The position numbers and the translations under genes are program-made. A stretch of DNA of 64,000 nt from Anaerohalosphaeraceae bacterium (GTDB taxonomy: Bacteria; Planctomycetota; Phycisphaerae; Sedimentisphaerales; Anaerohalosphaeraceae): contig JBBFLK010000002.1 in NCBI GenBank assembly GCA_037479115.1, forward strand, positions 1-64,000. Direction: 5' to 3'. This document shows positions 34,566 through 44,096 of the stretch, piece after piece. Numbering within the stretch: position 1 is the first letter of the stretch; each line of letters begins with the position of its first letter. The notes below the pieces were generated by a model that was not told where the DNA came from, did no database searches, and saw only the letters and a list, made by a program, of their open reading frames with translations.

Positions 34566-37500
34566 ATGAGATTAGAAAAGGTTGTTATCAACGGCTTTAA
34601 AAGCTTTGCCGACAAAACAGAACTCCAATTTACCCAGCCGATAACGGCCATTGTCGGTCCGAACGGATGCGGAAAAAGCAATGTTGTCGATGCCATAAAA
34701 TGGGTTCTGGGCAGCCAGAGTCCAAAAAGTTTGCGAAGCGGCCAGATGGCCGATGTGATTTTCAGCGGCTCCAGCAGTCGAAAACCATGCGGAATGGCGG
34801 AAGTATCCCTGCATTTTTCACAGGGGCAAACCCTCGGACTGGAACAAGATGAACTGACCGTCACTCGACGGCTTTTTCGAAGCGGAGAAAGCGAATACCT
34901 TCTGAACGGCAAACCCTGCCGGCTTCGGGATATCCGCAACCTTTTCCTGGACACAGGGGTCGGCGTCAGCGCTTATTCCATCATCGAACAGGGCCAAATC
35001 GACCAGCTGCTTCAGGCCTCCAAAGTGGACCGGCGGATTATCTTCGAGGAGGCGGCGGGCATCAGCCGGTTTAAGGTGCACAAAAAAGAAGCGGAACGCA
35101 AACTCGAACGCGCCGAGCAGAACCTGCTTCGCCTGGCCGACATCATCAACGAAGTGCAGCGGCAGCTCCGCAGCATCAAACTGCAGGCCGGCAAGGCACG
35201 CAATTTTCTGGAATACTCCAACCGTCTCAAAGAGCTCCGAGTGCGTTTTTCTCTCGCCGAGTTCCATAAATTCAAAACCCAGCAGCAAGAGAAAGAACGT
35301 ATCCTGGCGCAGTGGCAGGAACGCTTTGCGCAGAATACCGCAGAGATGTCCCGGCGGGAGGCAGCCGACAGCGCCCTGCACAGCCAAATCAGCCAAATGG
35401 AAGCGGAAATCAGCCGCTGGGACAATACCCTGATTGCCGCCCGCAGCCGAATCGAACAGCAGATTGAGCGAATCCGGTTTTTGAAAGACCGATTCACCGA
35501 GCTCCAAAAAAGAAAAAGCCGCGCCGACGAACAAATCCGAAACGCCGGCCGTCAATGCTCGCAATTTCTGGACAATATCCAGGCCCTTCGGCAGGATGTA
35601 CAGACCGGGCAGGACCGCCTGAACGAACTCAACCGTCAGATGCAGCAACAGGAAGAGCAGATACGCCAGGTCGGCCGAATCTGTGCGGAAATCCAGGCGC
35701 AGCTCGATGACGAAAAATCCGGCATTCTGGACATCGTGCGCCGAACGGCCCAGCTCCACAACGAAATCCAGAGTCTGAATCATTACCGAAATAATCTGAC
35801 CGGACAAAAAACCCGTTTGAGCGGAAAAGCCGCTCAGGCCCAGGAACAGACGGCCCTCTGGCTTACTGAAAAAGCACGACTGCAGACACGCCTGGAAGAA
35901 ATCCAAAACGTCCTGCAGAAACTCAACCAGACCCTCTCCGAGCAAAAAGCGGCGATGGAAGCCGTAGGACAGGAAGAAACGCTTCTGAGAAAAAAACTCG
36001 AACAGCTTAAGGAACAGCGAAGCGGACTGACGGCGGAATGGAAAGTCCTGCGTGAAATGGAGAATCGACGGGAGGGATTGAGCGAAACGGTCAAAACCAT
36101 TCTCAATCAGCACCGTCGAAACGGACAATCCGGACTGCTGGACGGCGTGCTGGCGGATATCCTCCGCACGGACGTGGAGTATGCACCGGCGGTGGAAGCC
36201 GCACTTGGCCCTGCCCTGCAGGCCCTTTTGGTCAACGACACCCGACGGTTTCTCGAAGACCCCTCCATTCACTCCGCCCTGAAAAACCGCCTTCAGGCAA
36301 TCTGCCTGGACCGCTGCGAGCCCTTCCAGGATTGTCTGGACATTCGGGAGCTGAACGGCGTGAAGGGCCGGCTCATTGAATTCATCCGCTTTGAAGAACG
36401 CTATGCTCCGGTCTGCTGGGCACTGCTCGGAAAAGTCCTGCTGGTCGATTCTCCGGAAACAGCCCTGGATTTGGCCGCCCGGCTCGGAAGAGACTATCAG
36501 TTTGTGACCCTTCAGGGGCATCTTGTGGCCAACGGAATGCTTCTTTCCGTCGGCCCTGTGAGCCAGTCGGCAGGTCTGCTGTCCCGAAAAAGCAGAATTG
36601 AACAGATCGAATCAAAACTTCAGGAGCTTCAGGAGCAAATCCGCCTGCAGGAAGAGCATCTCCAGCAGGCCGACCAGAAATATCTGCATCTGTCCAAAGT
36701 CTGTCAGGACCTCCGCACAAGCATCTACGAGGCCTCCACGGAACGCGTGGATGCCGAATCGCAGCTGCGGGTGATGGAACAAAATCTCAAACGGCTGACG
36801 GATGAACAGCCGCTGATTCTCGAAGAAATGAAGCAGCTGGAAGAAGAAATTCAGCAGTCCGTCCGGCGGGAACATGAATCGCAGGGCAAACTGAAGGAGC
36901 TGGAAGAGCTCAACCGTCAGCGCACGGAGCAAATCTCCGCCCTTCAGAAATCGCTGGAGACCAAAAAAGCGGAGATGGAAAAACTGACCGCCGCCCTGAC
37001 GGATTTGAAAATCCGGCACGGACAGGCCGCCGAACAGCAAAAGTCCATCCATCAGCAGATTGCCTCGCTGCAGAGCCAGCTTCAGCACAGCCGAATGGTT
37101 CTGGAGACCGCCCGAACAGAGCGGCACAGCAGCCAGGAACAGGCCGTTCAGACCGAGCGGATGATTTTGCAGACCGAGTCCGAGCTGAATTGTCTTTATC
37201 TGGAAAAAGAAACCGCCCAAAAACAAAGCCGCTCTCTCCACAAAGAAATCAAAATCCTTCAGGCCCAGCAGAAGGAAAATGAGCAGCATCTGCGTCAGAG
37301 CCGGCGCCTGCAGCAGGAAATCGAAGAGGCCATTCACCAGATTCAGATGGATTTGGGACAGATTCAGGTTCGGCAGGAAGACCTGATTCAGCGGGTTCGG
37401 GAGGAACTCCAGATGGACCTCCAGGCCCAATACGAAACCTTCCGGGAAGAGCAGACCGACTGGGAGGCGGTTCAGGAGGAAATCCGTGTCCTGCGGGAAA

Positions 37501-38138
37501 AAATCGAACGGCTGGGCCATGTGAACGTGGAAGCCATCGACCAGCAGGAAGAGCTGGAAAAACGGGCGGCCTTCCTCGAAACCCAGGCGGAAGACCTCCG
37601 CCAGAGCAAAACACAGCTCCAGCAGCTCATCGAGCGGATTAACCGGGAAAGCCGGGAAAAATTTGCCGCCACGTTTGAACAGGTTCGGATGCACTTCCAG
37701 CAGATTTTCCGAAAACTGTTCGGCGGCGGCAAAGCCGATATCTTCCTGGAAAACCCGGAGGACCTGCTCGAAAGCGGCATCGAGATTGTGGCTCGCCCCC
37801 CCGGAAAGGAAACGCGAACCATCAGCCTGCTCAGCGGCGGCGAAAAAACCATGACCGCCATCGCCCTGCTTTTCGCTGTCTTTCAAAGCAAACCGTCGCC
37901 GTTCTGTGTACTGGACGAGGTCGATGCGGCGCTGGATGAAGCCAACAATGAACGCTTTAACCTCATTGTTCAGGAGTTCAAACAGCACAGTCAGTTTATC
38001 ATTATTACGCACTCCAAAAGAACCATGAGCATCGCCGATATTCTGTACGGCATTACCATGCAGACGCAGGGAGTCAGCAAAAAAATCAGTGTCCAGTTTG
38101 AAAGCATCGAAAACGCTGCAGATACGGCGGTTGCCTGA
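34566..38138 (+). CDS. smc: Chromosome segregation protein SMC
   Basis: SMC dimers with ScpAB condense and segregate the chromosome by ATP-driven loop extrusion. The protein has 1190 residues, full length. The N-terminal head has INGFKSFADKT and Walker A GPNGCGKSN near 31-39; SIIEQGQIDQLL and FEEAAGISRF follow. Two long coiled-coil arms flank a hinge at about 515-680. The C-terminal head has the signature LLSGGEKTMTAIALLF near 1085 and Walker B FCVLDEVDAALD. The C-loop Asp and D-loop are intact. Only a weak AAGG ribosome site lies upstream. The M16 peptidase pair follows. Confidence 0.97.
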   Translation: MRLEKVVINGFKSFADKTELQFTQPITAIVGPNGCGKSNVVDAIKWVLGSQSPKSLRSGQMADVIFSGSSSRKPCGMAEVSLHFSQGQTLGLEQDELTVTRRLFRSGESEYLLNGKPCRLRDIRNLFLDTGVGVSAYSIIEQGQIDQLLQASKVDRRIIFEEAAGISRFKVHKKEAERKLERAEQNLLRLADIINEVQRQLRSIKLQAGKARNFLEYSNRLKELRVRFSLAEFHKFKTQQQEKERILAQWQERFAQNTAEMSRREAADSALHSQISQMEAEISRWDNTLIAARSRIEQQIERIRFLKDRFTELQKRKSRADEQIRNAGRQCSQFLDNIQALRQDVQTGQDRLNELNRQMQQQEEQIRQVGRICAEIQAQLDDEKSGILDIVRRTAQLHNEIQSLNHYRNNLTGQKTRLSGKAAQAQEQTALWLTEKARLQTRLEEIQNVLQKLNQTLSEQKAAMEAVGQEETLLRKKLEQLKEQRSGLTAEWKVLREMENRREGLSETVKTILNQHRRNGQSGLLDGVLADILRTDVEYAPAVEAALGPALQALLVNDTRRFLEDPSIHSALKNRLQAICLDRCEPFQDCLDIRELNGVKGRLIEFIRFEERYAPVCWALLGKVLLVDSPETALDLAARLGRDYQFVTLQGHLVANGMLLSVGPVSQSAGLLSRKSRIEQIESKLQELQEQIRLQEEHLQQADQKYLHLSKVCQDLRTSIYEASTERVDAESQLRVMEQNLKRLTDEQPLILEEMKQLEEEIQQSVRREHESQGKLKELEELNRQRTEQISALQKSLETKKAEMEKLTAALTDLKIRHGQAAEQQKSIHQQIASLQSQLQHSRMVLETARTERHSSQEQAVQTERMILQTESELNCLYLEKETAQKQSRSLHKEIKILQAQQKENEQHLRQSRRLQQEIEEAIHQIQMDLGQIQVRQEDLIQRVREELQMDLQAQYETFREEQTDWEAVQEEIRVLREKIERLGHVNVEAIDQQEELEKRAAFLETQAEDLRQSKTQLQQLIERINRESREKFAATFEQVRMHFQQIFRKLFGGGKADIFLENPEDLLESGIEIVARPPGKETRTISLLSGGEKTMTAIALLFAVFQSKPSPFCVLDEVDAALDEANNERFNLIVQEFKQHSQFIIITHSKRTMSIADILYGITMQTQGVSKKISVQFESIENAADTAVA

Positions 38139-38185
38139 ACGGATGCCGAACCAAAGAGTCTCCAACTGACAATGAAAGAACCAAA

Positions 38186-39433
38186 ATGGAACCCGTAGAA
38201 CAAATAATTCTGCCCGGCGGTCTGACCGTTCTGGTCCAGCCCGTCGGCGGCGTGGAATCCGCTTCCTTTGCTTTTCTGCTGCCCGGCGGCAGTGCTGCTC
38301 TTCCGGACGGCTGCTGCGGGGCTGCTGCGGTCTTGAATGACTGGCTCTTCCGCGGTGCCGGACCTTACAACAGCCGTCAGCTGGTGGAAGAACTGGACCG
38401 CATCGGCCTTCACCGTCAAAGCAGCGTCAGCCCGGAATATCTCTTCTACGGCGGCTCCCTCCAATCCGAAAACCTCTTCAGAGCCCTCGAGCTGTATGCC
38501 GACATTCTCCTGCATCCGCACCTGAAAGAGGACCTGTTTGAGCCCAGCCGGCAGCTGGCCCTTCAGGAACTGGAAGCCCTCGACGACGACCCGCGCCAAA
38601 AGGTCAGTGTCTGCCTGTATGAACGATTCTATCCGGACCCGCTCGGGCGCCCGTGCGTCGGAAAAGAAGAGGACCTTCGACAGCTGACGCCGCCGCAAAC
38701 CCGAGCCCTCAAAGAGCGGCTGTTTGCCTGGTCCGGGGCCGTTCTGTCGGCGACGGGGAAAATTGATACACACGCACTTCTCAAACACATCGAAAAATTG
38801 TTCGGCTGTACCCCCGCCTGTCAGGAATGCCCTCCGGTCCCGCGGGCGGCTGCCGACGGCTATCACCACATCCCGAATCCCGGTGCCCAGGTGCATATCG
38901 GTTTTATGACAAAAGTCCCGCCCTGTGACTCGCCGCTTTATTACTCCGTGATGGCGGCCTGTGCAGTACTGGGCGGAGGGATGAGCAGCCGTCTTTTTAC
39001 GGAAGTCCGGGAAAAAAGAGGACTCTGCTATGCTGTAGGAACCCGCTATCATTCCCTTCGTTCCTTCGCCGGCATTTCCGGTTACGCCGGAACTACGCCG
39101 GAGAAAGCGGAAGAAACCCTGTCCGTCATCCTTTCAGAATTCCGCCGGCTTCGGAACGGAATCAGCGAAGACGAACTGCTTCGTGCCAAGACAGGCCTGA
39201 AAAGCTCGCTGATTATGCAGAACGAATCCACCTCCGCCCGCGCTTCCCGGCTGGCGGCGGACTGGTTTTATCTGAAACGGGTTCGGCCTCTGGAAGAAAT
39301 CCGCCGGGCCGTTGAATCCCTCACAACACAGGCTGTTCAGGAATTCCTGGACGGCCCTTTCATCCGGGAATTTACGTTTGTTTCACTCGGCCCGCAGCCG
39401 CTTCAGTCGCTTCAGAACAAACAGGAGTCTTGA
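38186..39433 (+). CDS. M16 peptidase-like protein, catalytically dead partner
   Basis: This 415-residue protein has the M16 (pitrilysin/insulinase) fold. Where active members have HFLEH, this one reads AVLND at residues 48-52, so the zinc His residues and the catalytic Glu are all replaced. The C-terminal half keeps the Arg/Tyr substrate-binding motif in FTEVREKRGLCYAVG. M16 enzymes often work as an inactive/active heterodimer, with the dead subunit closing the chamber. The next gene starts on its last stop base and carries the intact motif, so the two proteins probably pair. Confidence 0.88.
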   Translation: MEPVEQIILPGGLTVLVQPVGGVESASFAFLLPGGSAALPDGCCGAAAVLNDWLFRGAGPYNSRQLVEELDRIGLHRQSSVSPEYLFYGGSLQSENLFRALELYADILLHPHLKEDLFEPSRQLALQELEALDDDPRQKVSVCLYERFYPDPLGRPCVGKEEDLRQLTPPQTRALKERLFAWSGAVLSATGKIDTHALLKHIEKLFGCTPACQECPPVPRAAADGYHHIPNPGAQVHIGFMTKVPPCDSPLYYSVMAACAVLGGGMSSRLFTEVREKRGLCYAVGTRYHSLRSFAGISGYAGTTPEKAEETLSVILSEFRRLRNGISEDELLRAKTGLKSSLIMQNESTSARASRLAADWFYLKRVRPLEEIRRAVESLTTQAVQEFLDGPFIREFTFVSLGPQPLQSLQNKQES

Positions 39434-40656
39434 TGCAGTTCCAACACGTCCAGCTGAAAAACGGATTAACTGTCATCGGAGAAATCAATCCCAGCGCCCA
39501 GTCTGCCGCCGTCGGTTTTTTTGTTCGAACCGGCTCCAGAGATGAAAGCCCTTCCATCAGCGGCGTATCCCACTTTCTCGAACATATGCTCTTTAAGGGT
39601 ACGCAGGACCTTTCATCGGTGGAAGTCAACGAGGCCTTTGACCGGCTCGGAGCCAAATTCAACGCATTTACCAGTGAAGAAAACACCGTGTATTATGCCG
39701 CCGTCCTGCCGGAATATTTTTCGGCAGCGGTGGAGCTGTGGTGTCGTCTCATGCGGCCGGCTCTTCGAACCGATGACTTCAATGTCGAGAAGAAGGTCAT
39801 CCTCGAAGAGATTGCCATGTACAAAGACCTGCCGGACTTTCAGGTGATTGATCAGGCCCGACAGCTTCACTTCGGTTCCCATCCCTGTGCCAACAGCGTT
39901 CTTGGAACCGAGGAAACCATCGGAAATCTGACAGCGGAACAAATGCGGGACTATTTCAGCCGACGGTACGCCCCGAATAATCTGGTGGCGGCCTGCTGCG
40001 GGCGATTTGATTTTGACCAGACGTGTCGGCTGATTGAGCGCCTCTGCAGTGCCTGGGAACCGATGGAAGCCGGACGAAATCTTTCCTATTTTGGCGGAAC
40101 GGGGCTTCAGAAGCGGCAAACCAAAGCTGGGCTAACCTGTGAACATATTTGTCTGATGAGTCCTTCCGTCTCTATGCAGGACCCCCGCCGGTTCGTGGCC
40201 TCTCTTTTATCCGTCATCATCGGGGATTCCTCCGGTTCACGCTTTTTCTGGGCGCTGGTGGACCCGGCTGTCGCCGACACTGCCGTGATGCACTGTGAAG
40301 CAATGGACGGAGTTGGGATTTTATCCAGTTATATTCGCTGCCCAGCTGAAAACCGACAGAAAGCGCTCCAGATTGTCCGGAATATTTTTGATGAATTGAA
40401 GCAGAACGGGGTTTCGCAAAACGAGCTGACAGCTGCAAAAAACAAAGTGCTCAGTGCAATTACTCTCGAAGCCGAACGACCGATGGGGAGACTTGTAAGT
40501 CTTGGTTTTAACTGGATTTATCTGAAATCGTACCGTCCGGTATCCGAGGACGTTCAAGCCGTAAAATCCGTCACCGTTGACCAAATTAACCAGTTCATTC
40601 GGGACTATCCTCTCGACAAGTTTACACAAGTGAGCATAGGCCCCGAAGATTCATGA
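39433..40656 (+). CDS. M16 zinc metallopeptidase, catalytic subunit
   Basis: The 407-residue peptidase has HFLEH at residues 47-51; the third zinc Glu lies in KKVILEEIAMYKD about 75 residues later, the M16B spacing. The second M16 domain contains SVIIGDSSGSRFFWALVDPAVADTA, a weak version of the R/Y region. No signal peptide is seen, so it is probably cytoplasmic. It starts with AGGAG at five bases and overlaps the upstream stop by one base. It likely degrades small unfolded peptides with its dead partner. Confidence 0.92.
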   Translation: MQFQHVQLKNGLTVIGEINPSAQSAAVGFFVRTGSRDESPSISGVSHFLEHMLFKGTQDLSSVEVNEAFDRLGAKFNAFTSEENTVYYAAVLPEYFSAAVELWCRLMRPALRTDDFNVEKKVILEEIAMYKDLPDFQVIDQARQLHFGSHPCANSVLGTEETIGNLTAEQMRDYFSRRYAPNNLVAACCGRFDFDQTCRLIERLCSAWEPMEAGRNLSYFGGTGLQKRQTKAGLTCEHICLMSPSVSMQDPRRFVASLLSVIIGDSSGSRFFWALVDPAVADTAVMHCEAMDGVGILSSYIRCPAENRQKALQIVRNIFDELKQNGVSQNELTAAKNKVLSAITLEAERPMGRLVSLGFNWIYLKSYRPVSEDVQAVKSVTVDQINQFIRDYPLDKFTQVSIGPEDS

Positions 40657-40673
40657 AGAACGACTGAAAACGA

Positions 40674-40702
40674 TTGAAAAACCTGCCTTGCTTTGCTATA
40701 TT
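40674..40702 (+). promoter_or_regulatory. Predicted promoter of the coiled-coil/ParA-like pair
   Basis: TTGAAA (40674-40679) and TATATT (40697-40702) are exactly 17 bases apart, about 37 bases ahead of the ATG. A near-direct repeat, CGACTGAAAA/CGATTGAAAA, covers the -35. Confidence 0.65.
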
Positions 40703-40738
40703 TCCTATTTTGGCAAGTAATTATAGGGAGACGGCAAG

Positions 40739-42199
40739 ATGATACCAGAGGATAATCTGGATGAGGATATTCTTCAGTGCAGGGCGGAAATTCTTCGAGC
40801 GCTCGGGAAAGAAGAGAAGGAGGAGGGAGAACCGGAGTCTATCGACCCAGATACACCTCTTGCTGCCTCTCAATCTTACCAAACTGAACCGAATGCTTCT
40901 GAAAATCAGAATCCTTCGATTGAAACCGAGCCCGATTTAATGGAAGAGTCCGAAACCATCAGCGAAGATGGGCTTCAAGACTCCTCGTCCGAATCCGATG
41001 TGTTGTCCGGCACCGCGGTACGGATGGATTCTCCGGAAACACCCCTGACAAATGCCAACCCGGAAGCTCCCCCCCTCCCGCAAGAGGTTGAAACGCTCAA
41101 AAGAGCCCTTCGTGTGCTCAGGGAGCAAAAAGAAAATCTCTCCCAGACGTGCCAGGAACAGGAAAACCATATCCGGCAGCTGACAGAAGAGATTGACCGT
41201 CTTCAGAAGACGCTTCAGCAAACGCAGGAAACCTGCTCCATTTTGACGGAAGAAAACAGCCGGTCTAAAACACTTCAGCAGGAAACGGAAACCCTCAGAA
41301 CCCGCCTTGAGCAGGCACAAGACCAGATCGAAAACCTGAACCTTCTCCTTTCGGCCCTGAAAGAAGAAAACGAACACCTCCGCGAAGAAAAAATACAGAT
41401 TTCCGAGCGTCTGACCGCAGAACAGCAAATCCGACAATCCCTGCAAAACCGTGAAGCGTCTTTGCAGGAGGAGATACACACGCTTCAGGACAAAACGGAA
41501 GCCCTTCAAAAAACTATCAATACCTTCCATCAGGAAATCGAGCGTCTCCGACAGCAGAATGCCTCTCTGGAACAGCAGATTCAGCGGCTGGAGCAAAATC
41601 TTCTCTGCCAGCAGGCTGATTCGATGAAGACCGAGACTGCACTTCGGGAAGAGCTGCAGAAAAAAACCAAAGAAGCGGAAAACTGGAAAACGGAATACGA
41701 GCGGGTTTGTGAACAGCTTGCAGCCGAGCAGGAAGACTTTGACGCAGCCGTTTCGGAGGCAGACATACAGCCCGATTCGTCTGTTTTCGAGGCGGAAACA
41801 CACAAAACAGGTTCGTCTTCGAGGCCGCAGGAGACTGTTTGGAAAGAAGACAACGAAGACTTTGCCATCCCCCGCTTTGACCTGTCTGAACAGATTCTTT
41901 CCGCCCAGCGAAAAGAGAGCAGCGCCCGCCGTCAGCCGCCGACAGGCACCAGAATTGACCCCAATGAATCCGTTCGCAGCGTGGTGCATCAGTTCCTCAG
42001 CACTTCGCCTGCCGAAAAGGCCGACAAATCGGCTCACAGGCCGCAGACCCCTCATTCCGTTTTTGAGCCCGCAGGTCCCGCCGTCAGAACAGACCGGCCG
42101 GCCAACGGCGATTCCCTGATTGCCGAAATCGTTCGTCGAGATATTGAACAGTTCTGCCGAAACCATCCCGGCGTTTATATTGAGTTTCCAAGCGGATAA
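40739..42199 (+). CDS. Acidic coiled-coil protein of unknown function
   Basis: The protein has 486 residues. The first ~120 are acidic and Ser/Pro-rich. Residues ~120-335 form an almost unbroken coiled coil of Gln/Glu/Leu heptads (RLEQAQDQIENLNLLL, IERLRQQNASLEQQIQRLEQN). A low-complexity linker leads to a C-terminal segment (~430-486) ending EIVRRDIEQFCRNHPGVYIEFPSG. No signal peptide or membrane segment is seen, so it is likely cytoplasmic scaffolding. GGGAG precedes the ATG. The next gene follows six bases later, and the pair is probably functionally linked. Confidence 0.7.
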   Translation: MIPEDNLDEDILQCRAEILRALGKEEKEEGEPESIDPDTPLAASQSYQTEPNASENQNPSIETEPDLMEESETISEDGLQDSSSESDVLSGTAVRMDSPETPLTNANPEAPPLPQEVETLKRALRVLREQKENLSQTCQEQENHIRQLTEEIDRLQKTLQQTQETCSILTEENSRSKTLQQETETLRTRLEQAQDQIENLNLLLSALKEENEHLREEKIQISERLTAEQQIRQSLQNREASLQEEIHTLQDKTEALQKTINTFHQEIERLRQQNASLEQQIQRLEQNLLCQQADSMKTETALREELQKKTKEAENWKTEYERVCEQLAAEQEDFDAAVSEADIQPDSSVFEAETHKTGSSSRPQETVWKEDNEDFAIPRFDLSEQILSAQRKESSARRQPPTGTRIDPNESVRSVVHQFLSTSPAEKADKSAHRPQTPHSVFEPAGPAVRTDRPANGDSLIAEIVRRDIEQFCRNHPGVYIEFPSG

Positions 42200-42205
42200 A
42201 CGCTT

Positions 42206-42997
42206 ATGTTCGAGGCAATCCAGGCCAGCGGATTCCAGGGATGGTTCAATACAATTTTCGGAACAGTCTGGACCTATCTGCTCCTCGTTCTTTTTTTTGC
42301 CTCTGTTTTGGTCGCTGTGCTCATTCGCTCCCTTCGTCCTTTTCGTTCCCGAAAAAACATTTCGCAAACCTCCCATCAGACGTTCGGGACATTTCTGCAC
42401 AGTGAAACGCAGCTTTTTGAAATCCTCAAGAAAGAGCCCTCAAAGCCGAAAACTGTTCTTTTGGCGGCAGCGGGCCTGGAGTGTCTGCCGGTTACCATTC
42501 CCATCCGGCTGGCCCTGCTTTCCAGTCAGGCCAAACGCCGCTGTCTGCTGATTGATTTGGACACCAAACGCAACGCCGTCTGGAAGGTATTTGCAAAAAC
42601 CTCCTCCAACGGCTCCGCCGCTCTGCCGGCGGAATCCGGCATAGACAATCTGTTCCTGATTCCGGCACATTATTTTGACCAAACCCGACAGATGAATCTG
42701 GCCCCCCTTCTTCGGCAGGTGAAGAAACAATACGAACTGATTCTGATTAACGCCCCGTATTTGGACGGTCATCCGGACCGCAACATGATTGTTTCGTCGG
42801 CGGAACAGGCCTTTCTTTTTGTAAAAGAAGACAGCCAGGCCCAGCGGCTCATTAACCTGTGTCAAAGCCGCAAATGCAAAATCCTTGGTTGTTATAAGCC
42901 GCTCGAAGCCCCGCTCTCCGGACGCTCCCCCAGCAGAGAAGCCGCCGCCGCATCCGCAACCCAAACCGTTTTGGAAAGAACCGACCAGAGGCAGTGA
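42206..42997 (+). CDS. Membrane-anchored ParA/BY-kinase-like protein lacking a P-loop
   Basis: The protein has 263 residues. One membrane segment at 22-42 is followed by a cytoplasmic domain resembling the CpsD/ParA-MinD ATPase fold. CLLIDLDTKRNAVWKVF corresponds to the Walker A-prime strand and YELILINAPYL to Walker B. The expected deviant Walker A (GxGKT) is replaced by AAAGLECLPVT near 87-97, without the key Lys. The C-terminal tail has no Tyr cluster, so it is unlikely to be a tyrosine kinase. A scaffold or membrane-recruitment role with the coiled-coil protein is inference. Its 3' end overlaps the convergent gene by 106 bases. Confidence 0.65.
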   Translation: MFEAIQASGFQGWFNTIFGTVWTYLLLVLFFASVLVAVLIRSLRPFRSRKNISQTSHQTFGTFLHSETQLFEILKKEPSKPKTVLLAAAGLECLPVTIPIRLALLSSQAKRRCLLIDLDTKRNAVWKVFAKTSSNGSAALPAESGIDNLFLIPAHYFDQTRQMNLAPLLRQVKKQYELILINAPYLDGHPDRNMIVSSAEQAFLFVKEDSQAQRLINLCQSRKCKILGCYKPLEAPLSGRSPSREAAAASATQTVLERTDQRQ

Positions 42998-44079
42998 GCC
43001 GGATAAACTGCCGGAGCCGGCGGATGAGTCAGCAAGGTACAGAGAATCGGCGCCTTTTCTCTTCCGCTGAGCACAACCAGAATTGACCCGGCATTCTGAA
43101 TAACCGGAACTGTCAGGGTCAGACGGTTTAATCCGTCAGGTCCGCGGACCGCCCGAACGAGGGATTGCCTGTCTGAAAGCACATCGGTTCCGGGAAAAAG
43201 AGAAGCAATATGGCCGTCGGCGCCGACTCCCAGCAGAACCAAATCCAGGACCGGAATTTGCCCGGGCTGCAAACCGAAAACCTCCCGCAATTTTTTTTCA
43301 TAGCCGGCTGCCGCTTCCTGCAAATCGGGTGCCTCCCCCTCCATCCGATAAACTCGTTCTCGTGGAATCCGCAGGGTTTTCAAAAAGGTTTCCGCAGCCA
43401 GCCGATAATTGCTGGCCGCATCGGAAGGACTTACGGCACGCTCGTCAGTCCAGAACCAATACACGTTTTTCCAGTCCATCTTTTGGGCGTCGGACGATTG
43501 GCTCAGATACTCAAAAAAACGGCGAGGGGTTCGCCCGCCGCAGACAGCGACGGCAAAACGGCCTTTCTCTCTGAGTGTCCGTTCTGCACAGAAAAGAAAC
43601 TCCGACAGCACCTCCCGGGCCAGCGTTTCTTCATCTGAAGTTCGGACAAACCGTCCGGAAAATTCCGCCAACGCCTGTTTTCGGGCCTCCAGAAATCCCT
43701 CCAGAATCGCCGCCGCCGCCACGGCATCCAACCGTTTCTTGCGTTTTTTTCGCGTAAGCTCCATAGCGGCCAGTTTCTCCTGCGCCTCAAAACTGCTCAG
43801 CCGCTCGTCAAAGAAAAGAATCGGCAGCGGAAGAGTTTTTTTCAGTTCCTCCGCAAATCGGCGCACCTTCGCCGCGCGCGGTCCTTCCGTTCCGTCCATA
43901 TTGCAAGGCAGCCCGATGACAATCGCATCAAGTCGATAGGATTCAAGAGCCCTGCGAATCCCGGCCGGGGAGTTTTCAGCTCCTTCCAGTACCGTCAGAG
44001 GAGAAACAACCCGTTCAGAGGCGTCACAAACGGCCAGCCCCGTCCTTTTGTCTCCGTGATCAATCGCCAAAAACCGCAT
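42892..44079 (-). CDS. Fusion of RuvX-type nuclease and 6-phosphogluconolactonase
   Basis: A single 395-residue frame holds two full domains. Residues 1-~135 match RuvX/YqgF: Asp7 in LAIDHGDKRTG, GLPCNMDGTEGPRA at 56-69, FFDERLSS at 89-96 and Asp118 in LDAVAAAAIL, all expected catalytic positions. Residues ~143-383 match 6-phosphogluconolactonase (DevB/Pgl): CGGRTP at 180-185, TDER at 211-214 and LLGVGADGHIASLFPG at 282-297. RuvX acts on rRNA/Holliday-like substrates; Pgl opens 6-phosphogluconolactone in the pentose phosphate pathway. No stop or restart lies at the junction, so this is a real fusion unless the sequence has an error. It follows manC by 17 bases. Confidence 0.88.
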   Translation of the reverse strand: MRFLAIDHGDKRTGLAVCDASERVVSPLTVLEGAENSPAGIRRALESYRLDAIVIGLPCNMDGTEGPRAAKVRRFAEELKKTLPLPILFFDERLSSFEAQEKLAAMELTRKKRKKRLDAVAAAAILEGFLEARKQALAEFSGRFVRTSDEETLAREVLSEFLFCAERTLREKGRFAVAVCGGRTPRRFFEYLSQSSDAQKMDWKNVYWFWTDERAVSPSDAASNYRLAAETFLKTLRIPRERVYRMEGEAPDLQEAAAGYEKKLREVFGLQPGQIPVLDLVLLGVGADGHIASLFPGTDVLSDRQSLVRAVRGPDGLNRLTLTVPVIQNAGSILVVLSGREKAPILCTLLTHPPAPAVYPAHCLWSVLSKTVWVADAAAASLLGERPESGASSGL

Positions 44080-44096
44080 TGGAGGGCCTTTGCCGA

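Noticed and set aside
34818-38165. Two long minus-strand frames across smc
   Set aside because: Both mirror the smc coiled coil (Leu/Phe-rich shadows) and lack ribosome sites.
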